Assembly: GCA_011037195.1 (NCBI GenBank)
Contig: JAAEAF010002792.1
Location: forward strand, 103,272 to 167,271
Length of the DNA stretch: 64,000 nt
Direction of reading: 5' to 3'
Source: Triatoma infestans
Lineage: Eukaryota; Arthropoda; Insecta; Hemiptera; Reduviidae
Shown here: piece by piece, positions 29,101-35,670 of the stretch
How the letters are laid out: every line of letters starts with the position of its first letter
How positions within the stretch are numbered: the first letter of the stretch is position 1
Notes under the pieces: generated by a model
Told to the model about the DNA's origin: nothing
What the model saw: only the letters and a program-made list of their open reading frames with translations
Database searches by the model: none
Position numbers and translations under genes: made by a program

Positions 29101-31384
29101 GGGGGATTGGCTCTTCAGCCTGCGCCACCTCTCCTACAACCACAACTATTAGAGGAAATAATCTGTATCTGGCTGGTTAGGGCGTGGGTATATGGCGTCA
29201 CTATCGCCCACCCTTCGGGGTGCAATCAGCTTCTGGCTCTCCAGGTTAGGGAATCCCTCACCCCACCTAATCCAATTCTGATCCTTGCAGGGTTGCCTGT
29301 AAGTTTCCTGAGTTACTGAAACACCTGTACTTGAGGCAACGGACAGGAATCAGTAGATGGAATCTGTATATCCATCGGGCGTGCGATCAGTCACGCTAGC
29401 TCATTAAAGTTGAAATACTGAACTACGGGCGCAAGCCAGTTCCCGAGCCAATTGCTTGCAACTGAGGTAGGATTCGTAGTGACCGTGTTTTAATCAATAA
29501 CTCCAATGACCGAGGTCATGAGGAAAGCGGGAGGAGACTCGCAATATAAATAAAACCCCGGTGCCAGCGAGTTGCTGGAAGCGCATTTGCTGGGTGTGCG
29601 CGGTTTACCAGAGCCTGCTGGGGAGTGCCTTCTCCAGCTTCTGGGAGTCGAGTGTGACCACTATGTGGGATCACTCTGCGCGCTGGTTGAGCGTATCTCA
29701 ACCTGCCCTTAAATGGATCAAGTGCGGGTGTGCTTCGGCACTTCTGCTATGGTCGGGCATTCCACTAAAAGTCCCTCCATGGTAGTGACATCCCCTTGGT
29801 AAATCCAAGAGGGTAGGTACGGTCTTTAAAGATCCCCCTCAATACCAAGAGGAAAAAGGGTATAAGGGAAGAATGTATCTGGCTGGTAACCTTGTCAGGA
29901 GGATGTTTGCAAAAGTAGGCTGTGGTCAGGCTTTAAGTAGAGGATTTGTTCTCTCTGCAAAATGGCACACGGATTCGTGAGTCAGCCCGGCAAAGCTTGC
30001 TCTGCACTCATGAACTGAGGTATGGTTTCGTGGGGTCGAAGTTTCGTGTAATTATGATAGTGGAGTCCAAGTGATCTGTTTTGTGGGCGGGAGTTGGTTT
30101 GCTTACGAGAATAGTTCCGCCTTCTCCCATCCCCTAACAACGTCATGTATCTGGCTGGCAGATATCATGAGGCTTTTTACGTGGATTAAAAACCCTTAAG
30201 TTAAAGAAAGTTTTTAGCTTTAAAGTTGAACTAAAACTGATGTCTTTTTTTTTTTGCAACAATAAGATATTTCTTAACTTTTTGCTGCCATTATATGCTA
30301 ATACCTAATATTCTTAGTGGGTCAAAAATTAAAAAAACTAGGAGAAATGAGATAATTGGATTTACATACATCACATTCCCAATATAGAACTTTGGGAAAA
30401 TACTGAGTACTCCAATACTTTTTGAAATGAACTTATCTGAACATCTAGTGCAGATTCACCGGCTTAAAGATTTATTATTAAAACAAAATTTATTTTTGAG
30501 GAAAAATTTTAAATTTCTAGGGGCTCATTAACTAATTAACTACAAAATGTAGCACTGTAATTGTTTAATCCTCTTTTGATATTGCCCTGGAAATTTCAAA
30601 CTAAGCTTCTATGTTTATGCTTTTAAATAAAATTTTTAAAAACTTACAGCCTTTGAGCAATCAGCGAAATCTATTCTAAGCTGGCCCATTGCTCTTATAA
30701 TCGCCATCAGACTCTGTATAGTGTTTGAAAATACAACAGGCCGGTACTGTTCGCATTCTTCTTTCGAGTACCCAGTTTCATGAATTATCTTCATCTGTTT
30801 AACAATTGTACTCTTCCCAGATTCACCAGCTCCTAAAGAGATCAAAATAAATCAACCTGATAATAGGAATAGGTTCCGTTGAAGAATAATATACAAAAAA
30901 ATACATAATACACAATAAAATATACATAATTTCACACGCTGATATTTTAGAGAAAGCATCTAAAGAAACACTGAGACTTTATTTAGCTCTCGTAAACTCT
31001 TGTATTTATCTTAAAAATATAAAATAAAAGTGGCTTTGACTAATAGGAAAGATTCTCAAATGAAATAAAAGGAAAAATATATCTTCGATTTACTATTACT
31101 CTGGGCTACTAGTTTAATATTCATAATTTTTATAAATACTCTTTTAATAATACTAACTTACTCATCAGTAATTATTAATTTACATCATTTAGCGTCATAA
31201 AATAACCTTCTTTTCAATTTTTTTATTTATTTATATGAATTCGGGTCAACATGTAAGACTTACCGAGTAGCAATAATTTAACTTCTCTAGCTGCTCTTTC
31301 GCCATCAGCTCTGAGATCTTTGTCAATCTTTTTCGATCTCTCAACCGCCTCTTTCTCCCCAGAAGAACTAATAGCACACCCCAT
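1949..31384 (-). CDS. Galphai: G protein alpha-i subunit, complete, seven coding exons
   Basis: This is the alpha subunit of heterotrimeric Gi, a membrane-anchored GTPase that couples seven-helix receptors to lowered cAMP; in insects it also acts in asymmetric cell division. Coding exons (minus strand): 31384-31264, 30832-30648, 9887-9709, 9595-9488, 6297-6203, 2409-2221, 2139-1949. Phases join without error to give 355 residues, the usual Gi length. Seen: MGC start (Gly2 myristoylation and Cys3 palmitoylation sites in the family), P-loop GAGESGKS from residue 41, switch I RTRVKTTG with Arg179, switch [10 protein letters not shown] with Gln205, NKKD at 270-273, TCATDT from 325, and Cys352 in the final CGLF, the pertussis-toxin ADP-ribosylation position. 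All introns are GT-AG. The P-loop is split by intron 1. Intron sizes are 431, 20760, 113, 3190, 3793 and 81 bp. Gi rather than Go, Gs or Gq is shown by the ICFPEYTG stretch and the C-terminus. Confidence 0.96.
2140..2220 (-). other. Galphai: 81-bp in-frame intron 6 of the Gi alpha gene
   Basis: It starts GTATGA and ends TTCTAATTCAG. Its length is a multiple of three with no in-frame stop, so retention would insert 27 residues (about MKNFF to SNSG) between PEYTG and SNTYEEA. Known Gi proteins run straight from one to the other, so it is an intron. Confidence 0.9.
2221..2409 (-). CDS. Galphai: Gi alpha coding exon 6
   Basis: Codes [20 protein letters not shown] to CFPEYT, with the guanine-specificity motif NKKD. 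The acceptor is TTTAAG. The donor GTATGA at 2220 opens an 81-bp intron. Confidence 0.95.
2470..4130. other. Intron 5 sequence, nothing recognised
   Basis: AT-rich intron of the Gi alpha gene. Small ORFs at 2934-3116 and 3422-3700 lack recognisable motifs. A weak match to the hairpin end of the 0.9-kb repeat family (gagaaagtcatttgagtgt) is near 3331. Confidence 0.4.
4146..4385 (-). mobile_element. tRNA-derived SINE, family 1, near full length
   Basis: On the minus strand the 5' head reads like a tRNA, with box A (TTAGCTCAGTGG) and box B (GGTTCGAATCC). A body follows with CTCACTGGCCGGTGATGG, GCCGGCAGTGCACTGAG and TTGACGCACC, then an A tail. An 8-bp repeat, tagttaca, lies at 4138-4145 and 4386-4393 as a target-site duplication. 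Other copies are at 8078, 9931, 27208, 45613 and elsewhere. Confidence 0.85.
4850..5215 (-). mobile_element. LINE reverse transcriptase C-terminal fragment (Jockey/CR1-like)
   Basis: In mixed frames the minus strand reads [20 protein letters not shown] and then [20 protein letters not shown], which is the thumb/tail region of non-LTR reverse transcriptases. Frames are broken. The 5' part is missing. Confidence 0.7.
5849..5872. repeat. Poly(T) tract
   Basis: A T homopolymer of about 24 bases in intron 5, possibly the A-tail of a decayed minus-strand retroposon; no body is recognised beside it. Confidence 0.7.
6024..6106 (-). mobile_element. SINE family 1, tRNA head only
   Basis: On the minus strand it reads GGGAAGGGATTATTAGCTCA, then a sequence like tRNA with GGGTTCGAGTCCAG. 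The SINE body is absent. Lacking a tRNA acceptor stem and CCA-type end, it is not a functional tRNA. Confidence 0.7.
6203..6297 (-). CDS. Galphai: Gi alpha coding exon 5
   Basis: Codes [20 protein letters not shown] and onward to CVALS, covering switch II with catalytic Gln205. The acceptor is TCTCAG and the donor GTATTA. Confidence 0.95.
6845..7130 (-). repeat. Fragment of the 0.9-kb hairpin-ended repeat family
   Basis: Shared phrases include gaacattttcccgg-like, ttctgggggaag, tcctctaaagtaccattt, agaagcattgataaaattcc, gaagaaaatcggtt and tttttgagttttttgg. The same phrases recur at 34150, 51430 and 47640. Confidence 0.7.
7484..7850 (+). mobile_element. LINE RNase H domain fragment
   Basis: In shifting frames it reads [38 protein letters not shown] and ending FMGPEPFF. 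This matches the RNase H domain of I/R1/Jockey-type LINEs (CAKEIL, SDSQAA, FxGPEPFC). It is broken by stops and frameshifts. Confidence 0.72.
8078..8245 (-). mobile_element. SINE family 1, internally deleted copy
   Basis: It keeps the tail part (ggtacgtcaacatctatggt) and the tRNA head (GGGTTCGGGTCC region, CTCAGTGG) but lacks the middle of the body. Confidence 0.75.
8738..8837 (-). pseudogene. Dead partial copy of Gi alpha coding exon 3 (3' half)
   Basis: On the minus strand it matches the second half of the true exon at 9709-9805 closely (GATCTAGGGAATATCAGCTA shared). It has single-base deletions, an in-frame TAG, and no GT donor at the exon end. A SINE splits it; the remainder continues at 9085-9120. 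Confidence 0.8.
8838..9084 (-). mobile_element. tRNA-derived SINE, family 2, with target-site duplication
   Basis: On the minus strand it starts TCACGCGTTGGTCTAGTGGC and continues to box B GGGTTCGATTCCC. This is a tRNA-like head distinct from SINE family 1. The 19-20 bp repeat gatctgcccttaacctcta lies at 8819-8837 and, with one extra base, at 9085-9104. It landed inside the dead exon-3 copy. Confidence 0.85.
9085..9120 (-). pseudogene. Continuation of the dead exon-3 copy after the SINE
   Basis: Contains the duplicated target site and about 16 more bases (AAAAAGTAGAGGTTTAAGGG on the minus strand) that resemble the CAAGTTATGAAGCGTTTATG stretch of the real exon. Confidence 0.55.
9488..9595 (-). 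CDS. Galphai: Gi alpha coding exon 4
   Basis: Short exon of 108 nt found by homology; it has no long ORF of its own. It codes [20 protein letters not shown] (switch I) to GLHF, ending two bases into Lys198. The acceptor is AACAG and the donor GTGTGT. ISQPGY and FKGLHFK differ from the common IAQPNY and FKDLHFK. Confidence 0.93.
9709..9887 (-). CDS. Galphai: Gi alpha coding exon 3
   Basis: Codes [12 protein letters not shown] through [18 protein letters not shown] and two bases of Arg162, in the helical domain. The acceptor is GCCAG before 9887 and the donor GTAATT at 9708. Two broken partial copies of this exon lie at 10711-10762 and about 8738-9120. Confidence 0.95.
9931..10168 (-). mobile_element. 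SINE family 1, near full length
   Basis: The tRNA head has GTTGGACTCGAACCCGGGAC on the plus strand and CTGAGTGG on the minus. The body has ccggagccttctcggtgcac. It lies about 45 bp upstream (in gene sense) of Gi alpha coding exon 3, close to its acceptor and branch region. Confidence 0.85.
10711..10762 (-). pseudogene. Dead partial copy of Gi alpha coding exon 3 (middle part)
   Basis: About 52 bp match the true exon at 9804-9855, sharing GAGAATTGACACCAGATCTT. An in-frame TAG replaces the Lys codon after Met, and neither splice site is present. It lies 0.9 kb from the real exon on the side opposite the other dead copy. Confidence 0.8.
11078..11820. mobile_element. 705-bp insertion with a perfect 19-bp target-site duplication
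   Basis: The sequence ctaaatccttggtgcaaaa occurs at 11078-11096 and 11802-11820. The 705 bp between is inserted DNA with no coding sequence. It carries the family A hammerhead-like motif at 11526-11565. A long TSD points to target-primed reverse transcription, as in Penelope-like elements, LINEs or SINEs. Confidence 0.75.
11526..11565 (+). ncRNA. Hammerhead-ribozyme-like motif, family A
   Basis: Possible stem I strands are GCATC (11526-11530) and GATG (11561-11564). The core CTGAAGA is followed by a perfect GGGC-GAAC-GCCC type hairpin, then AAAA in place of GAAA, and CCGGTC with cleavage expected after the C. The G12-to-A change should cripple it. Confidence 0.55.
12510..12850 (-). repeat. 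Degenerate fragment of the 0.9-kb repeat family
   Basis: Contains ttttcaccggaaatacatgt, which also occurs in close form at 25903, 35745 and 46165 next to bends in the same family. The rest is weak. Confidence 0.45.
12960..14400. other. Intron 2 sequence, nothing recognised
   Basis: AT-rich; short ORFs at 13344 and 13630 show no motif. A G run (about 11) is at 13707. Confidence 0.35.
14660..16090. repeat. Decayed minisatellite of TTTTGAACC-type units
   Basis: Phrases such as cattttgaaccacaattaat, ttattacc and cctcattttgaac recur roughly every 50-60 bp in strongly diverged form. A smaller inverted stretch is at about 17100-17460, so the arms can fold back. Another scrap is at 42160-42310. Confidence 0.6.
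15320..15560. mobile_element. Inverted pair of hammerhead-like units, family B
   Basis: The minus-strand unit has CTGACGA (15384-15378), a hairpin, GAAA and CCGGTC. The plus-strand unit at 15485-15512 has CTGACGA, GGAT-GAAA-ATCC, GAAA and CGGCC. Both sit in matching arms of about 100 bp (aagttgaagt, gaatttgatgactttactct, catgctatgac) around a short centre. Confidence 0.65.
16150..17050 (+). mobile_element. 5'-truncated Penelope-like element with GIY-YIG domain
   Basis: The plus strand reads [20 protein letters not shown], then a stop, then [19 protein letters not shown], then a stop and [20 protein letters not shown]. This is the C-terminal GIY-YIG endonuclease domain of Penelope polymerases (YVGQT box), with two stops and a tandem 18-bp duplication (tttatgtctatccatc). 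About 340 bp on, at 16981-17020, is a hammerhead-like motif, as expected in the terminal repeat of such elements. The reverse transcriptase part is missing. It is nested in the hAT-like foldback. Confidence 0.78.
16981..17020 (+). ncRNA. Hammerhead-like motif, family D, in the Penelope 3' end
   Basis: TTGATAA stands where CTGANGA is expected; then GACAG pairs with CTGTC, GAAA follows at 17011-17014, then CGTT. GCC before the core pairs with GGC after it as a short stem I. Two core bases differ from the catalytic consensus, so it is probably inactive. Confidence 0.5.
17466..18532 (-). mobile_element. Mariner/IS630-type DNA transposon, decayed
   Basis: The ends are inverted: agggtgccccatgactcgag at the left and, reversed, agggtgtcccatgattcgag at the right, flanked by TA-rich sequence. 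The minus strand encodes a broken DDE transposase: FTDEA near 18205, QDGTPAH near 17965 and [13 protein letters not shown] near 17830. In related intact proteins these read FTDEA, HDGAPAH and SPDLTPLDFFLWG. Stops and frameshifts split it. It is nested in the hAT-like foldback. Confidence 0.8.
18860..19680. other. GC-richer stretch of unknown origin
   Basis: Clearly higher GC than its surroundings. Short open stretches exist on both strands (plus 18861-19043, minus 19332-19550 and 19153-19368), but none shows a motif I recognise. It may be a decayed coding insertion that continues to 20446. Confidence 0.35.
19720..20446 (+). pseudogene. Unrecognised coding-like segment with an internal 138-bp duplication
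   Basis: A plus-strand ORF runs 20012-20446 (144 codons) and ends [15 protein letters not shown] further in-frame-looking stretch, [20 protein letters not shown], lies upstream at about 19755-19815 in another frame. The minus strand is open too, because of the duplication, so strand choice is uncertain. I do not recognise the family. Confidence 0.3.
20061..20336. repeat. Perfect 138-bp tandem duplication
   Basis: The block 20061-20198 is repeated without visible change at 20199-20336. 138 is a multiple of three, so frames on both strands stay open through it. The identity implies a very recent duplication or an assembly artefact. Confidence 0.92.
20460..22080. other. Intron 2 sequence, nothing recognised
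   Basis: No coding or repeat structure beyond a short TG run at 21750-21763 and AT-rich low complexity. Confidence 0.35.
22085..22420 (+). repeat. Fragment of the 0.9-kb repeat family
   Basis: Weak but repeated phrases: aaatcaattttttcagaaaa, followed by ggttcgagatat. A second scrap is at 23600-23790 (gtcgcacttccgggttaacc). Confidence 0.45.
22865..23330 (-). mobile_element. LINE reverse transcriptase C-terminal fragment
   Basis: The minus strand reads [40 protein letters not shown] and [14 protein letters not shown] with stops between. This is the palm/thumb region of Jockey/CR1-type LINE polymerases. It is not the plus-strand ORF at 22963, which is a shadow. Confidence 0.75.
23800..25980. 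other. Intron 2 sequence, nothing recognised
   Basis: AT-rich; no motif found. One end-fragment of the 0.9-kb repeat is at 25890-25960 (taccaccggaaatacatgtt). Confidence 0.35.
26040..26425 (-). mobile_element. LINE RNase H fragment
   Basis: The minus strand reads LGKYAIVF near 26310, [11 protein letters not shown] near 26230 and [20 protein letters not shown] near 26190, the RNase H domain of I/R1/Jockey-type LINEs. A short tandem duplication (ccactcttctccccactag twice, 26195-26237) lies inside it and breaks the frame. Confidence 0.72.
27208..27452 (+). mobile_element. SINE family 1 with an AATCT-type tail
   Basis: The tRNA head (TCAGTGGCAGCGCGCTGGAC, then GCGTTCGAATCCAG) is followed by the usual body to gagacggctccggg. 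It then switches to cacatagatctttcaggttg and ends in aatctaatctaatctg. This tail resembles the LINE 3' end at 60160-60262, so the SINE may borrow that LINE's 3' end. Confidence 0.82.
28098..28357. mobile_element. Inverted-repeat element with hammerhead-like core, family A
   Basis: Arms of about 85 bp (28098-28182 and 28273-28357) are inverted copies that share ttccgcagagctggaaagc. The right arm carries CTGATGA (28252-28258), a GGG/CCC hairpin, GAAA (28271-28274) and CCGGTC, an exact hammerhead core. The left arm has the same motif decayed to GAGA and without stem II. Confidence 0.75.
28252..28290 (+). ncRNA. Hammerhead-ribozyme-like motif with intact core, family A
   Basis: CTGATGA, stem II, GAAA and the palindromic ACCGGT stem III followed by C at the expected cleavage site. 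Stem I pairing is poor in this copy. A stem III this short is known in Penelope-type ribozymes, which act best as dimers. Confidence 0.6.
28445..28485 (-). ncRNA. Hammerhead-ribozyme-like motif, family C, best copy
   Basis: Minus strand: stem I CACTA and TAGTG pair over 5 bp; core CTGAAGA (28480-28474); stem II GCC/GGC; GAAA (28457-28454); minimal stem III AUGU; A17 at 28450 as a GUA cleavage site. All parts of a type I hammerhead are present in order. Confidence 0.65.
28988..29028 (+). ncRNA. Hammerhead-like motif, family C, mutated copy
   Basis: Same layout as the copy at 28445 with 5-bp stem I CACTA/TAGTG, but the core reads CTAAAGA and the cleavage position is G. Both changes predict no cleavage. 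Confidence 0.6.
29069..29144 (-). mobile_element. 50-bp severely truncated LINE insertion with 13-bp TSD
   Basis: The repeat tcctacaaccaca lies at 29069-29081 and 29132-29144. Between them are 50 bp that, on the minus strand, end in AATCTAATCTAATC. This is the AATCT-type tail also seen at 27452, with a bit of 3' UTR (GGCTGAAGAGCCAATCCC). Confidence 0.7.
29145..30170. other. GC-rich unidentified block with three copies of GTATCTGGCTGG
   Basis: About 1 kb that is much richer in GC than its flanks. GTATCTGGCTGG occurs at 29165, 29875 and 30147. ORFs at 29050-29319 and 29561-29785 show no motif. It could be the 5' UTR/promoter part of a LINE or other mobile element; nothing proves it. Confidence 0.4.
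30648..30832 (-). CDS. Galphai: Gi alpha coding exon 2
   Basis: Codes the rest of the P-loop ([14 protein letters not shown]) and the start of the helical domain, ending CSKA. The acceptor is TTTAG and the donor GTAAGT. In vertebrate GNAI genes this stretch is split over two exons; here it is one. Confidence 0.95.
31264..31384 (-). CDS. Galphai: Gi alpha coding exon 1
   Basis: Codes residues 1-40 plus one base, from ATG at 31384 to the G of the first P-loop glycine. The donor is GTAAGT at 31263. It carries the MGC lipidation start and the [10 protein letters not shown] strand. The start is fixed by MGC, which is invariant in Gi. Confidence 0.95.
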
Positions 31385-31700
31385 AATTGGTTTTGTAATA
31401 TGTTTCGCGATGGTGATTTCTTGCTATGGGACCGCTATTAAAAACGTGAAAAATTTCATTTCCTCCAACGGACTATTGCAGCTATAGAAAAAGAATATTA
31501 CGAGAATTTAATACTGGCAAATGACGCCCAAACAGCCCAACGAACCTCAATAGAAAACATACGAAACAAAATAGCTGAAACAAGAGAGTTGGAATGAAAA
31601 AATTACTCACTATGCGCGCTAGTGTAGTATTCATAAAGACCGCCATATTGAGAAATACAATTTATTTCTGGACAAAAAATAACGTCCCTAAAGAAATACG
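31385..31700 (-). promoter_or_regulatory. 5' flank and probable 5' UTR of the Gi alpha gene
   Basis: Sequence just upstream of the start codon. No clear TATA box or initiator can be chosen. A plus-strand open stretch at 31475-31596 (IAAIEKEYYENLILANDAQT) ends in TGA; it has no start and no recognised motif. Confidence 0.35.
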
Positions 31701-32109
31701 TATATTTAGCAGAATTGTGTTGTTCTTAACTTTTATTACTCAGCTAATAAATGAATAAATCAATTATTTAATTTCTGTATTAAAAGCATTTTTTTAAGCA
31801 TTTCTAATCAAATAAGATGCCTTATATTATTTCTATTTATTTGTTCGAGTATCTCGCCTTAACAAGTAAAAATGTGGACAGGTCTCTAAATTGAAGTTTG
31901 TTGCGGATTGGTATACGAATACTACATGCGATGGATATTAGCCTGTATCATTTCTCTTGGCTTAAGGGAAGCTATATCCATATATGTATATATATCTATT
32001 GCTCACATTCTGTTTAATTCACTTCTACCATAAAAAAAAGTGTAATACTACAACACAACGAAAGGAATTGTAGAATTTATGTTCTTTACATTTTTACTTT
32101 CTCTCAGTG

Positions 32110-33180
32110 GCCCCTCGGTATTGCGATCGTGTCAAATTTTCGATATCAAGTTTTTACCTGACAGTAAATACACCTATTGACTGGGATCCCCTGAGGATTT
32201 TTACGAAATGTATGAGAGTAATTTTAATGAAACTTTATTTCAGCCTGGTCCATATTATACATACATTATATACATTGTAAACATAATTCAACCTAATATC
32301 CAATAGTTATATTACACTTAAATATAATGACAAGTAAAATTATAGTTATTTTATCATTGGCATACATAATAGTAATAATAAAGAAGAGAAAGTAAAACAA
32401 CAATATAGAAGAAGAAATAAAACTCAGTCTAACTTTACAAAAATGTGATATACTACTTAAAAGTATAATAAATTTAGTCTTTATTTAGAAGTTATGTAGT
32501 AATATATACCATTTCTTGATTGGTATTTGGCCCTGAGCTCCCTATAAGATCATCTGATTGAATAAAGGTGCTCTGATGACGGCAAGTAAAGAGAAATGAA
32601 GAAGTGTGTAATCAACTGCATGATCATATATCTTATTTCTTATATCATTTTTAATTTTGGTAATAGAACAAAAATCTTCTTTTCTAATTAGCATAGCTTT
32701 TCGTCCTTTATTCTTAAGAACAAAAATTATTCCATTTCTGTGCCAGCACGTGTATGAAGGCAAATTTAAGGCGGCTTTTGGGGAGAGATGGGATTATGTT
32801 TTCTTATAAAATGCTATTTCTGTTTATTATACAATTCTATTATCTCAAAAATATTAATTAAAATTAAATATGACGCCAAAATTCTGAATTTGAAGAAAAT
32901 CGGTTTACCGGAAGAAGGTTTTTACTGAACAGTTTTTTCAATTTTCTGCATTTTTCTCCATTAAAAAACATCGACTGATTTCTTTAAATTTGGTATTTGT
33001 TTGAAACTTTTTTCCCGAGTAAGTTTATTTCTCCAGGGAAAGGGAATGTTATCGTTTCATCAAATGCATTTTTATTAAACTTAGCCTCTTCCATTGATAT
33101 AAAATTGAAGACAAGTAAACATTTAGTAAATATGGTAAGTTTGAAGAAAATTTGTCAATTATTATTCTGTAAGAGAAAGT
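32110..33180 (-). repeat. Two fragments of the 0.9-kb repeat family
   Basis: 32124-32160 has attgcgatcgtgtcaaattt, the left end of the family in this orientation. 32760-33180 has gaagaaaatcggtttaccgg and neighbouring phrases. Between them is unrecognised AT-rich sequence. Confidence 0.55.
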
Positions 33181-34119
33181 GATGTAAGTATTTCTCACCA
33201 GATTTGTTTATATGCGTCCTCTTTAAATAGGTTATAAGTAATTTTATCCAAATTTTCAATAATATGAGTATATACGCTATGGGTGTACTACAGAGAGGGT
33301 GTACTGGGAATTATGACAAATTAAGAGATTTTCTATTTAATTTGTACAGCTTCAACAAATTGTCTTTATCAGTGTTTCTAAGAAATATAACAATTATTGG
33401 TGGAGGAAAATTGAGGATTTTAATATTCAAGCGGTAAATGGGTACAGATTCTCGCTTAACCAAATTGTAATCAAAACACCTTGAAAGAAGAAATAATATG
33501 TCCAAAACATTTTCATTTGCTTTATGTGGAGCATTAACTATTCTCAGTTTACTGCTGACAGAACCTTGAAATTCTTCAATAATTTTTTTTTTTTTCAAGG
33601 AATGAAGGTTTCGTTTGTACCTCATTACAAAGTCTATTTAATTTATCAATATCATTTTTTTAAATGTACTAGGTTCGTCGTAATTTCATCTTTATTAGAT
33701 TTAAAAGAATTGATTATACATTCATTTGAGTTTTAAAATGAGAGATCTCGGATTTATAGACTTAAATTCTGAAACAGATCGTACAGACAGTAACAAACTT
33801 TCAACAGATAAACCCTCAATATATTCACCTCTCATGTCACCGATACTCTTCTCCCCACTAGGCATGATTGTCTTATTACAAATTTAATAAATTTATTACT
33901 TCGCTTTAATTCAAGTATTTTCGGGACAAGAAAAAAAAACATGTACACACAAAAAGAGCGTAAACAAATTTATATGAAGGTGCTAAAATTGCACACAAAA
34001 AACTTCGACTGACCACTCAAAAAATTAAAAAAGAGCTAACAGAGTGAGCCACTGGCACTCTGCATAGTTCAAAAGCTGAATACAAATCCAGCTTCGTATA
34101 AGAACTATCTATACACATA

Positions 34120-34700
34120 AATACCTATCACTTGTATCATTTTCCCCGGAAAACTGATTTTTTGGGAGTTCTGGGGGAACAGAAGCGTTATATTTTACTC
34201 TAACCTCTAAAGTTCCACTTAAGTATAATATTTGATTTTACCACCTAAATATTATTAATACAAATTAGAAGAAGCATTGATAGAATTCCAAATTTGAAGA
34301 AATTGGTTCATCGGAAGTACAATTTTATATAATAATTGGTTTTTGAGTTTTTTGAATTTTCTTGAAAATGGTTACAACAATTTTTTTTAAATTTGCTGGA
34401 TAGATAAGAACCTATCACTTTTATTTGAAACATTTTTTGAAAAAAATAATTTTAGAGTGGTATTGGAGGCCTGTCAATTTGGTTTAAAATCAAATTTGCA
34501 CAAGCTTTCTTAGTTTTGACATAAAGCGCTCCCCATAAGGCCACTCAGGTATACAAGAAAAATTCCCTCCACCATTTTTATGGCCAGCCCAACTAAACAT
34601 TGTAACGTTGGAATTTTAAAGAAAATTTTTTGATTAAATTGTATTAATTAGAGTAAGAGAATAAAGTAAGATTAGAGTGTTTCACACCAAGATTTTTGTT
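34120..34700 (-). repeat. Fragment of the 0.9-kb repeat family
   Basis: Runs from ttttccccggaaaactgatt through agaagcattgatagaattcc, then ccataaggccactcaggtat, to the end motif gagtgtttcacacc at 34676. It is closely parallel to 51420-51836. Confidence 0.7.
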
Positions 34701-34782
34701 TTTATTTACTAAAAATGTTGGCATTTGGGAAATGACCTAATTATGTAACTATGCACAATAACTCTGGCAGGCTTTCAATCAT

Positions 34783-35670
34783 TTAGCAACTATTAACAGA
34801 ACTTCCCAAATTTCTTATCCACTGCACGAATTGTAGAATTGCTATGAGCACAGAGGGCCTAACAATCGTACCAGCTCCAAGCACAAATATTGCGTCCAAC
34901 AAAATCTCATCAAAATCTGTCGAATTCGTTGGAAAAGTGAATAGAGGGTAAATACCTTTACCTGGTATAATAATTTTTATCTCCTCTGGATATAAAATTA
35001 GTTCAGTAGTTACTTCATTAAAAAGATCTATACTAATGTTTTCCCCAGTTTTTAAATTTATGTAATTGATATATTCCGAAGGTATTTTAGTTCCTCTTGG
35101 ACTACATGTTTCATTAACTTTCGACAAGAATTCATGCGGATAAAATGAAGGGATAAAGTAAGTTTGATTGACTTGACGAGTTTCAAGTGAAGGATAAAAG
35201 AGTTGCAAGTCTTTATTTAATCCATTTGTGACTGGTTTGTTGGCACAACTGGAAACTGCACTATCCTTGCACAATGCTTCCCTTTCTTTGACATGACAAG
35301 ATCCAGTATAATTTAATATAAGATCATAGCACAGACAATTTGTTGAAAAGTGACGTATTTCTTTGGTTGTGGTTTCATTTTCTCGACGAATTACGTTTAA
35401 GCATTTTTCACATAATACTCTTTTATTATACTTTGTAGGAACCCATGTATTTTCTGCAATACTATTTGATGGAGTTTTTAAAATTTCCTGAAATTTGGAT
35501 TCCATGATCTTATGGAGGTGGCGAATTAATTGTTGAATGTGAGCGAGGCAGTGTTGAATATGTCTTCCATAACTAATATTTAAGCTTTTCATACATGCTT
35601 CACTAAAATGTACTTCATCAATGTTAATGGTAGAAGCCACACTGCGACCGCAAGTACCTGCAGAGGTCAC
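34783..35670 (-). CDS. Unrecognised terminal-exon-like ORF, cysteine- and sequon-rich
   Basis: The open frame runs about 295 codons and is the longest in the window; it is much longer than chance would give in this AT-rich DNA. There is no ATG at its 5' end. A TAG stop overlaps a possible acceptor (TTTTTAG at about 35671) and a second acceptor CTGCAG is at about 35658, so it looks like the last exon of a spliced gene. It has about a dozen cysteines, for example CEKC near residue 87 and CLCY near 112, and at least six NxS/T sequons (NIS, NET, NYT, NQT, NST). The C-terminus has a hydrophobic stretch, VLIAILQFVQWI, ending SVNSC. This suggests an extracellular or membrane-attached protein. I do not recognise the family. 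An AATAAA on the minus strand lies at 34706-34701. Confidence 0.5.
   Translation of the reverse strand: MTSAGTCGRSVASTINIDEVHFSEACMKSLNISYGRHIQHCLAHIQQLIRHLHKIMESKFQEILKTPSNSIAENTWVPTKYNKRVLCEKCLNVIRRENETTTKEIRHFSTNCLCYDLILNYTGSCHVKEREALCKDSAVSSCANKPVTNGLNKDLQLFYPSLETRQVNQTYFIPSFYPHEFLSKVNETCSPRGTKIPSEYINYINLKTGENISIDLFNEVTTELILYPEEIKIIIPGKGIYPLFTFPTNSTDFDEILLDAIFVLGAGTIVRPSVLIAILQFVQWIRNLGSSVNSC

Noticed and set aside
31475..31596. Plus-strand coding exon upstream of Gi alpha
   Set aside because: It is open for about 40 codons but has no start, no motif and no convincing splice sites; kept only as a note.
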